DNA of 64,000 bases from Phyllostachys edulis (Eukaryota > Streptophyta > Magnoliopsida > Poales > Poaceae): assembly GCA_036346405.1 (NCBI GenBank), contig CM070559.1, positions 42,163,518-42,227,517 on the forward strand, written 5' to 3'. Shown here one piece after another: positions 56,101 through 64,000 of the stretch; positions within the stretch are counted from its first letter, which is position 1, and each line of letters begins with the position of its first letter. The notes below the pieces were generated by a model. The model had not been told where the DNA came from. It did not search any database and was given only the letters and a program-made list of their open reading frames with translations. The translations under genes were made by a program, and so were the position numbers.

Positions 56101-57517
56101 TGCGTCTTGAGATTGTGGATTAAATGAAGGCCGATCACATTATTGCGGCGGCATTAATATGGGCATCTTAGCCGATCGATTGGAACTATGTGGATGGGTT
56201 AATCACGTATAAAGGACGTGTGTATGTCCTTGAGTCATCGCCGAATGTCTCTACAATCCTTGCGGCTACAAATACCTTGGGGCATGAAGGAGTACAGAAA
56301 ACATTACACAGGCTTCGTGCTGATTTTTTTGTTCCACACGCTCGCCGATTGGTTCATCAATATGTGCAAGCTTGCTCAGTCTGTCAACAGAATAAGAGTA
56401 GTCATTTACATCTAGCAGGTCTTTTACAACCACTAGCCACTCCATTTCATATTTGGGAAGACATTTCCATGGACTTCATTGAAGGATTTCCCAAAGTTAA
56501 CGATAAAATAGTTGTTTTGACGGTTGTTGATCGATTTTCAAAATATACGCATTTTCTTGCATTGGCTCACCCATACACCGCAAGCTCGGTTGCTCGAGCA
56601 TTTTTTGACGGGATTGTCCGCTTACATGCTATCCCTTCATCCATCGTAAGTGATCGAGATCCAATTTTTACAAGTAAGTTTTGGGAGGAACTCTTTCGAC
56701 TGTCGGGCGTACAATTAAACCGGAGTTCTGCTTTTCATCCTCAGTCGGATGGTCAAACCGAAGTGGTAAACAAAGTGATCACAATGTATTTGAGATGCTT
56801 GACTGGCGATCGACCTCGTCAATGGTTACAATGGCTTCCTTGGGCTGAGTATTGTTACAATTCATCATTTCATACTTCACTTAAGGATACTCCTTTTAAG
56901 GTAGTCTATGGGAGAGATCCGTCGTCTCTTTGTTGTTATGAACCGGACAGTGCTAAAGTAGCAGCTGTGGATGAGCTATTAAAGGAACGCGATGTCTTGC
57001 TTACCGATGTTCGGGATCGCTTACTTCAAGCACAGCAGCATTACAAGCATTTTTATGATGCTCATCACCGTGATCTGCAGTTGGATGTCGATCAATGGGT
57101 GTGGTTATGAATTCAGCACCGCAAGATTGCATCATTGGCAGTACAACCCTTCGAGAAATTGGCACCGAAATTTTATGGTCGATATCAGATAGTTGAGCGA
57201 ATTGGTGACGTCTCGTATCGACTCAAATAGCCACCCAAAACAAAGGTGCACGATGTTTTTCATGTCAGTCTTTTGAAACCTTTTATCGGGACTCCTTCGC
57301 AAGATCCTCCACCATTGCCAGCTTTGTATCGTGGAAAGGTTAGTCCAACACCTCTTGAAGTAGTGCACGCTCGTCAAGCTCGTGGAGTGTGAAAAGTGCT
57401 GGTACGTTGGGAAGGTTTGTCTGCCGCCGATACCTTTTGGGAAGATGTACAACGTTTCAAGAAACAATATCCTTCGTTCAAGCTTGAGGACAAGCTGTTT
57501 CATTCGGACGAGGGAGA
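53169..57517 (+). pseudogene. Reina-like gag-pol polyprotein, multiple stops
   Basis: From ATG 53169: a coiled-coil gag N-terminus (MAALTQQFAELTAAM), then capsid (53440-53900). Next are a CCHC knuckle region (CFNCDEKFVPGHRC, about 54108) and protease (ALLDSGSTHNFI, about 54330). RT follows (FCVDYRALN, FTKLDLCSGYHQVRM, VMPFGLTNAPATFQ; 54960-55300), with the second Asp of the catalytic pair replaced by Gly (FFDGILIYS, codon 55269-55271). RNase H follows (VECDASGIGIGVVL, about 55700). Integrase shows an HHCC region and an intact Asp-Asp-Glu pattern (SMDFIEGF, VSDRDPIF, DGQTEVVNK; 56280-56770). The chromodomain is VLVRWEGLSAADTFWED, about 57400. In-frame stops lie at about 53613, 53643, 53913, 54453, 54861, 54879, 55458, 57108, 57228 and 57390; a frameshift near 55885 returns to frame by 56190. 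Several stops replace Trp or Arg codons, a transition pattern. Confidence 0.85.
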
Positions 57518-57990
57518 TGTCATGTGGGGACGTTACTATGTACACAGGCATCGCCGATTGAAGAACAATCCGTCTGGATTGCATGGCTCGGTTGACTTGG
57601 TGGAAATCGGTGGTTGCGGTTTACGTGATGATCTGGCTGACGAGTCAAAGGTGTAACTAAATAATAGTTATGTCAGTTAGTTACATTGAATTGTATAGCG
57701 GAGATGCTTTCCGATTTCTTATTTCCTTTACTGTTTTCAGCAATAGACTAGCTAGCATTGCTATATAAGAGTTATACATTGTAATTCACGGGATATACAA
57801 GAAATATATCTTCCAACTCAATTCTTCTATCTTCAAGTCTACTATCTCCAACTCTGCATCTGGCTTCATTTGTCCACGTCTTCTTCTTTGTACATTGCGA
57901 TGGGTTGACCAACTGAACACGACAATCATCCTGGGCGACCTCCGGCCGAACACAGCTATAATCTACGGTCTCGAGATCAAGCTCGTGACA
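57518..57990 (+). repeat. 3' LTR of the Reina-like element
   Basis: Homologous to 52673-53151, ending GATCAAGCTCGTGACA and followed by TGATG. It is preceded by the purine-rich GACGAGGGAGA (57507-57517), the polypurine tract. TATA box CTATATAAGAG is at 57761. Confidence 0.9.
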
Positions 57991-58478
57991 TGATGTTTCA
58001 AGATCTCCAGGTTGCAGCATTACTGCTCATTTTGTTATTTACCTTAACTCAATTTTGTCTGTGAATGGTAAGATCATATCAGTCAAAAGCTAACACATAT
58101 GATTGAAGCCATGCATGGACCCTTAACATCAAGGCTTACTAAAAGCTACACATCATTCCTCTAAAAAAAAGTACACAATCATACTGGGACTTCTTTTTTT
58201 TTGGTTTTTGCTCCCTCATAATAAGTTCTCTCTGAGCCCACACGCATGTACTGATGTACATGTATGAGTATTTTGTTTCTTTGAAATGAACATGTCCATG
58301 TATTTTGGCTTCTATTAGCTTCGAGCTGCATGTAGCCATGTACTAGTGCATGTCTATTTATCGCCCATGGAACATGAGAATAACATCTCAGAACTGTTCG
58401 TCTGTTCGCATGTGCAGTTTATACTGCACCGTATATGTATAAACATTTTGTGCTGAATGGAGCCCGGGCGCTTCGCAA
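57991..58478. other. Intergenic region
   Basis: AT-rich DNA between the chromovirus and the Mutator-type MITE. No gene or repeat recognised. Confidence 0.5.
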
Positions 58479-58487
58479 GCTGGCCAC

Positions 58488-58832
58488 GAACTTTTTTTAT
58501 TAATTAATATTTTTTTGAATTTTATTTTAAAGTTAACCTCTGACACACTTTATTTCTAATTCTGATCCCTTTGGTCACGCTATGGGTGGTGACGTGACAA
58601 AACAACACTGTCACGCGCCAGAATAAGTCTGCAAAATAGTATTTTTTGTCACGCCACTGGTTGTGGCGTGACCAAATAACACTGTCACGCCACTGGAAAG
58701 AGTTTGACCAAAAATGGACTGGCGTAACAGTGTTGTTTGTCACGACTAAAGGGATCGAATTATAAATAAAGTCTTGTGGAGAGTTAACTTTAAAATAAAA
58801 TTTTAAAAGTTAATTAATAAAAAAAAACATTC
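58488..58832. mobile_element. Fold-back Mutator-type MITE, 9-bp TSD
   Basis: This 345-bp element is flanked by perfect 9-bp copies of GCTGGCCAC (58479-58487 and 58833-58841), the duplication size of Mutator-like elements. The terminal inverted repeats extend about 90 bp, from GAACTTTTTTTATTAATTAA through TTTTATTTTAAAGTTAAC to GATCCCTTTGGTCACG, with moderate divergence. The centre holds several TGTCACGCCACTGG or TGGCGTGAC words in both orientations. There is no coding capacity. Transcripts would fold into one long hairpin. Confidence 0.85.
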
Positions 58833-58841
58833 GCTGGCCAC

Positions 58842-60901
58842 ACAGTTTGCTTTTATATTATTATTCAGACAGTCCGCTCATGTTGTGGCGAAACCTCAAA
58901 CCGAATGTGAATTCTGGAAAAAAAATCCTTTAAAAAATTGTGAATTCTGTATTGGATATTGTTGTCCTTTCTAACTGCACATTTGTGCTGTGCAACAGTG
59001 AAGTGAGCTGGGCGTGCATACCGAGCTGAACAGACGAAACCAGAGGCTGCAAGCTAAGTGATCACCATGCGTCCTTAGCCCTGACAGGTCGTAAAGCTCG
59101 CATTTGTGGGCCTCGTGGCCGTCTCCCGTACTGGCACATGATGGATTTATGGGTCCGTAAGCGCATGTTTTGAGCCACCCGCATTTAGACATCCGGCCCC
59201 AAGTCAAGTTGTCACTTTGGTCCATAGCCTGACGAGGAAGGAGTACAAGTACTTGATCCACTCTGTTCATTGTTCATTGTTCATTGTATCAGTACATAAT
59301 ATCAGCCGATTTTCTGCGATTATGACATTTTTAGTATGTCAGATACATTCAGTATTTGATACAGATAAAAGTGTGGCTTTGTCATGTGTCGGCAGAGAGA
59401 AGGATAAGATCTGCATGCAAAGAGACGCTTGTCTCTGCCGCATCTCATCTTTCTTGCGGTGTTGTATTGTCTGGAGCTCATAATTGACAGGGCCGGACCG
59501 GCAGGCACACCACCAGATGTACGTACTGCACTGCAGCCGCATTTAATGGCAACGTACACGACCCGACGAGACGTGCCTGTGCGACGAAGACTACCCACCG
59601 CGGAGGGCGTGATCGAACCACCGTGGTGGGAGTGGGATGACGGCACGGGTTTCCGGCGCCCAGCGGCCCTGTGGCATTGCCTTGCCGTCTTGCCACGCAA
59701 CAACAGCTCTCGAGCAGCAACTCACTCCACTTACGAGCCACCGTACGCTGGTACGTACGCTCGTAGAAATGTCAGGTCAGATCAGGCTTCGGCAGGCTTG
59801 AAAAGCCCGACTAAAAATTATCAAATCCGATTCGGACTCGAAAATCAGAATTTCAGTACAAAACGTATTACTTTAATTATTTTTTAAAATAAAAAACTAA
59901 TATTTAATTTATTTCCAGCATTAAATAAATAGATTTATGCTTTTTTAATTGTTTTTCTTGTAATTTGGTCGGTAGAGCTTCCTTGGGCGAAAATGCGATC
60001 CCAAGTCCGGTTCGGACATGATCGGGCTCGGTAAGACGCCCATGAAACAGTCTATCGCTCATCTTGCTGACGGAGGCCTTGAGCGAGGTGGTGTGAATTT
60101 TTTTTTCCGTATTGGCAACTTTTCGACTTGTCTTTACTGGAACGATCGTCTCTTAAATTTATTTACAAAAATAGACACGTGTCATACGGTGGTCATACTA
60201 CAACTCCTCCCCAGCCGCCACGTACACCGTTACTACACGGTCACCGTGCGGCAACGTTCCCGTACGGCCACCCTGCAGCAACGCCTTGGCCACGTGTCCT
60301 CCCGTCCGGCCCTAGATCACGCCACACGGCATGCAGACAAACATCCGAATGAGGCCCCTCTCTCCATCTGCTTTTCTTTTCCACCGAAACCAAGTAATCT
60401 TGTCATCCCGTCACATCCATCTATTCGCTGTCTCCACCGTCTAATCTTTGTCTACCGCATGCAAATTAAAACCGATCGCGTGCGGGGAAGGATTCCCTCC
60501 TGGCTATAAATTAGCGAGCGAACGAGCGCGATTTCATTTCGCATTCGCTCACTCGTTCGCTCTCTTGCTCTGTCGATTATATTTTCGGGGACATTTCAGC
60601 GTTATTGACCGTCATCATTCGCAAGTAATTTGTATCTCCGTCGTTTAATTCTTAAGGCCTCGTTAATTAGTTACCAAATAATTAATCGTAATTTTACGGT
60701 GGATGCGTACTTAAGTAGTTGTAATTTTGCAGGCATTTACTTAGTTTAACGTTGTTAGTCCCATGTAATTAGCATTTTAAGATTTTCTTAGGAAAATATT
60801 TTTGACTTCAGGAGTCTCATGTAATTGTCAGTACGTATGCTATCAATGTAATTAACGTTCTGAGAGTTTCATACATTGTATATGTTGTAGGCCATCAATG
60901 C
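58842..60901. other. Intergenic region
   Basis: GC-rich and AT-rich patches without a recognised gene. A CTATAAAT box at about 60503, followed by a C/T-rich stretch with TCGCTCACTCGTTCGCTC, could be the promoter of the element or gene containing the PMD remnant downstream. Open frames at 59429-59887 and 60018-60509 match no family. Confidence 0.45.
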
Positions 60902-61102
60902 ATGGACAAAGTAATGTATCTAAGACTATGGGTAAAGGAACTTAAGAACAAAGTAATGTATCTAAGACTATGGGTAAAGGAACATAAGAACACCTCCGCT
61001 ATCTTGCTATACATCGATAATAAGTTTGACCTCATGAGTGGCTTTGTACTTTTGAGCAAGAAACATATCGAAACTTGGCGGAGGAATTTAGGCTATGGTT
61101 GA
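60902..61102 (+). CDS. Small ORF with an in-frame 42-bp tandem duplication
   Basis: A 66-codon ORF contains two consecutive copies of a 14-residue unit beginning KVMYLRLWVKE (60907-60948 and 60949-60990). The rest reads TSAILLYIDNKFDLMSGFV and ends WRRNLGYG. No family recognised. The duplication preserves the frame, which is weak support for coding. It lies 560 bp upstream of the PMD remnant and could be part of the same decayed gene. Confidence 0.25.
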   Translation: MDKVMYLRLWVKELKNKVMYLRLWVKEHKNTSAILLYIDNKFDLMSGFVLLSKKHIETWRRNLGYG

Positions 61103-61459
61103 CTAGCCATCGGATAAATTAATTAATGTACATTAATTTGCATTAATTTGTAGTGTTCATTTGGTGCATAATTTTTAATTTGCACTATTTTATCGTCATT
61201 AAATAGTCGTATTTAATTTTGTACCTACAAATTAGTGTACATTAATTTGTAGTGTTAGTTTTGTAAGTAATATTTAATTTGCGATATTCCATGGTTATTA
61301 TCAATCTTCTTACTAATAATCCATCTATTTTATGTGTTGCAAGCCATATCTCTACCGCGCTTCTTGAACACTTCTCGATGAGGACCACCGTGCAAGTTGT
61401 TCGATGTGGCGGATGGCCCTTCGCCCCTGCTGCTTTGGTCAGGGAGGGATTACTGGGAG

Positions 61460-62058
61460 CTAAAAGATCGCTACGTCTCGATCCTCCGGGACATGGGCTT
61501 GTTGCCTCTTGCGAAATTTGGTCTCCGTCGGGCCTTGATTCACCCTAGACGTCAACCTGCTATCGGCACTTATCGACAGGTAAAGGCCCGATGCGCACAC
61601 CTTCCACTTTCGGTGGGGTGAGATGGCGGTCACTCTGCAGGACGTCGTGTTCTTGACCGGTCTCCCAATCCGGGGTGAGCCACTTGTTCCAGACCCTCTG
61701 GGTGCGAACTGGAAGGCCAAGCTGGGGCAGCGGTTCGGCCAACCTCTCCGGGCGTATCGTGGTGTCCCGGACTTGGTGAGCATTTCATTCATTGCGCGGA
61801 TACTGATGAGATCGTTAGGACGCACCTCGTTGCTTACCTTCTTCTGCCCTTTGGTTGGGTCCTGTTTTTGACCACACATGGCGATTTTTGCTACCCCATC
61901 TTAAATGCTGTTCTTGAGTCATTGGTTGGCGCAGAGGCTGGGCCGATGCCTCATTATAGCTGGGGATCAGCCGTCCTTTGCGCCACATACCAGGGGTTGT
62001 GTGACGCTTCGCAGCGCGACACCAGTGGTACCCCTAGCGTAGTTGTCTGCTATGTGCT
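61460..62058 (+). pseudogene. Plant mobile domain (PMD/MAIL-like) remnant
   Basis: The frame through ATG 61623 encodes the PMD hallmark FHFRWGEMAVTLQDVVFLTGLPIRGEP, preceded in the same frame by DVNLLSALIDR, one stop, then RPDAHTFH. After a stop at 61869-61871 the domain continues in another frame as HYSWGSAVLCATYQGLCDAS (61950-62010). PMDs occur in MAIN/MAIL proteins, which act in genome stability and silencing, and in transposon-borne relatives. Upstream, LRDMGLLPLAKFGLR (61480-61530) also belongs to the domain. The copy is broken by at least two stops, and its C-terminal part is cut off by the LTR starting at 62059. It is more likely transposon-associated than a host MAIL gene. Confidence 0.7.
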
Positions 62059-64000
62059 TGTAACGTCCCAAGTTTTCTGAGTTTCTGAGTTTTCAAAAGC
62101 AAAAATAACCATTCGGTTTGTTGATTTGCTCAAGCTTAACATGGAAATTTTGGAAATTCGCAGCGATTTAATATGACTAAATCAAACCTCAATTAATTTG
62201 AGTTTAGTTGCTTTGAGTTTGTTGGAGTTCTCTGGTGTTGTTTTCCCCTTCTCTGTTTGTTCCATTCTCCTCACGCGGCTCAGCTCCGCGCCTCCTTTGT
62301 CGTGCACCGTCCGATCTGTGTTGGACGGCCCGATCCTGTTGGCATGTTCGACTAGTCTGAACGTTCACTTCGTTTTGAACCGTCTGATCTGTGTTGGACG
62401 GCCCGATCTTGTTGGCGCGTTCAATCGGTCCGAACGTCCAATCCTTTTTGAATCGCCCGATCAAAATCAGACGGCCCCGCTTCGTCGCGTTTCTCTTCGC
62501 CCCACACCTCTTATTTGGACCTCCTTCTCGTTGGACCTCCCTTTTGGTTTGGACCACCTTCTTGGTCTTTTTGCAGAGACCACCCTCTTGGTCTTTTTGC
62601 AAAAACCTCCCCTTGTGCCGTGACCTCCCCTCGTGTAAAGACCACCCTCTTGGCATTTTTGCAAAGACGTCCCCTGGGGTCGCGACCTCCCCTAGGTCAC
62701 GACCTCCTCAATTGGTCTCGACCTCCCCTTTGGTTGGACCACCTTTTCGAGTTTTGACCAGCCCCACCTGTCAGTTCTGTTCACCTTCTCCTTCCACCTG
62801 TTGCGTCATTTTTGACGAAAAGGTCTTAGTGCATTAAATGTTGTTGTGTCGCATTAAATGCTCTCGCTTTTGTAGTACTATTCCCCCTTTTGTCTCGTCC
62901 CCGACAACCTGCTCCCATCTTCTCCTTCACCTGCCATTGCACGTGCGTTTCTGAGTCTCTGTGACTCTCTTCGTTTCCCCCTGGCTATAAAAGCCAGAGC
63001 AACCCTCTATCATCACATTTTCCTCACCCAGCTCTCTCTTGCTCTCACCCAGTTTTCGTGCTTGGAGTTTTGCCAAGGAGCCGCTGGAGCTTGCGCCGTC
63101 TTCGACCTCCTCGCCGCCGCAAAATTCACCGGAGCACCCGCGCCGTTTGCCGTTCTCCTCCCATATTTTCTCTCTCTCTTTGTGTTTGGGTGAGTTCCTC
63201 CGTGCCTTGTTCTCTGTTTGTTCACGACCACATTGCGTGGTTGTATCTTTTTACAACCACATTGCGTAGTTGTATCCTTGTGCGACCTCGTGGGTAGTCG
63301 TATCCTCCTTTGGACCTCCTCCTCATGACCTCCTCCTTTGGACCTCCTCCTCAGGACCTCCCCTCGAGAGTCGTTTCTGTTTCAGTGTTTCTCTTTTGGT
63401 TCTTATTTAGTAGTGTTGGTTTTTATTTAAATTCGTTGTATTTATTTGGCTCTTTTTCACCTGTGTAGATTAAACTTCCTTTGAAGTGTTAAGTGGACCT
63501 AGTGACCTCTACCGAAGCATCTCCACTCTTCATCGAAGGCAAGTCGTAGACCTTTGATCATGTTGAACCTAGTTTACAAAAAGTATATTGTTTTATATCA
63601 ACATGCATGGCTATTTGTATAAAACTGGTTTTGGGAATTAGCTAAACACCTTCTTGACAATATGACTCCTTGAATACTTGAGATTGACATGTTGACATGT
63701 ACCTTTGGACCACCATAGGTTGAGTATTCTTAGTTGGACCTCTTCGAGATAACCAACATGGGTGCGTGTATTGCTTAGACCTACTTAGTTATGCGCTGTC
63801 TCTCAATCACTTATCTCAAAGATGTTAAATTTGACTAAGAGATTATGGAATTGTGGCACATATTGTCTTGGCATGTGTTGTTTTGGCAAGGGTTGCTCTG
63901 GCCTGCGTGGCCGCTAATAAAATTTGTGGTGCCATGACCAGGGTGGTCATTGGCCGGGTTGAACCCAAAATGTTTTTGCTCGGGCGAGTGATTGTGCAGT
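62059..64000 (+). mobile_element. Ty3/gypsy LTR (RIRE/Athila-like), truncated by window end
   Basis: TGTAACGTCCCAAGTTTTC is the start typical of this family and resembles 37672. TATA box CTATAAAAG is at 62995-63003. Upstream are GGACGGCCCGATC- and GGTCCGAACGT-type words (62310-62470). Two runs of GACCTCC-rich repeats lie at 62515-62760 and 63290-63365. A GGCAAGTCGTAGACCTTTGATCATG segment at 63538 matches the position of similar words in the other two gypsy LTRs. The right end and target duplication lie outside the window (left flank TGCTT). Confidence 0.75.
62995..63003 (+). promoter_or_regulatory. LTR TATA box
   Basis: CTATAAAAG is followed by a CCAGAGCAACCCTC leader and a CTCTCTCTTGCTCTC tract, in the same arrangement as the other gypsy LTRs here. 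Confidence 0.6.

Larger units (their letters stand above)
52673..57990 (+). mobile_element. Complete but inactive Ty3/gypsy chromovirus (Reina-like), TSD TGATG
   Basis: This element of 5318 bp has two LTRs of 479 and 473 bp and perfect TGATG target duplications (52668-52672 and 57991-57995). The order PBS, gag, protease, RT, RNase H, integrase, chromodomain, polypurine tract is complete. Small overall size and short LTRs fit the Reina clade. The coding region stays in a single frame across almost its entire length but is interrupted by about ten stops and at least one frameshift near 55885. The LTRs differ at many positions, so the insertion is not recent. Confidence 0.9.

Noticed and set aside
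59429..60509. ORFs of 152 and 163 codons
   Set aside because: No domain, no splice or promoter support, and equal openness on the other strand.
1..64000. tRNA, rRNA, microRNA or CRISPR
   Set aside because: No cloverleaf, rRNA core word, known conserved grass microRNA or regularly spaced array was seen on reading; a covariance-model scan would be needed to exclude tRNAs.

Overview
The window is plant nuclear DNA, almost certainly from a grass (Poaceae). There are no prokaryotic operons. Genes are sparse in a dense layer of LTR retrotransposons, solo LTRs and MITEs of grass type: SIRE/Maximus-like LTRs ending in a CCCCCCCTCTAG-type tail, an Angela-type LTR starting TGTTGGAAATATGC, Tourist-, hAT- and Mutator-type small elements, and a chromovirus. 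A panicoid-like grass is my guess, with low confidence.

The only clearly intact host gene is a HECATE-type bHLH transcription factor at 18156-18821 (+, single exon, TATA box at 17958-17967). It sits between a solo LTR ending about 255 bp upstream of its TATA box and a Copia LTR starting about 0.9 kb past its stop. A second gene-like locus at 45191-46282 encodes an intact NKAP/MAS2-type C-terminal domain, but its SR-rich N-terminal half is spread over several frames, so it is probably a decayed copy. A truncated, stop-containing copy of the chloroplast ATP synthase gamma subunit gene lies at 23049-23685, inside a hAT-like TIR element. A decayed plant-mobile-domain (PMD) gene lies at about 61460-62058.

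Layout: 1-4.9 kb is intergenic with a Tourist-like MITE. 4.9-12.6 kb is a long Ty3/gypsy LTR split by two solo SIRE-like LTRs, each with a perfect 5-bp target duplication. 12.6-15.8 kb is intergenic with a 178-bp tandem duplication. 15.8-17.7 kb is a third SIRE-like LTR. 18-18.8 kb is the HEC gene. 19.75-41.84 kb is one old Copia element expanded to 22 kb by nested insertions: a hAT element with the ATPC copy and a reversed SIRE LTR; an Angela LTR holding a gypsy solo LTR; a CACTA terminus followed by the 3' half of a Tat-like gypsy element with an antisense accessory gene; and a 3.2-kb gypsy solo LTR. 42-48.7 kb is intergenic with the NKAP copy and a 75-bp near-perfect palindrome. 48.7-50.3 kb is a solo Angela LTR. 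50.5-51.15 kb is a small TIR element. 52.67-57.99 kb is a complete but dead Reina-like chromovirus with TSD TGATG. 58.49-58.83 kb is a fold-back Mutator-type MITE with a perfect 9-bp TSD. 59-62 kb is intergenic plus the PMD remnant, which is cut by a gypsy LTR running off the end of the window.

The order of insertion can be read from the target duplications. The observations most worth following are the hAT element carrying ATPC, the arrays of short palindromic motifs repeated within several LTR families, the Tat fragment with a duplicated polypurine tract and antisense gene, and the intact NKAP domain with a broken front half. No tRNA, rRNA or CRISPR was recognised. Family names are from recognition of motifs, not from a database search.
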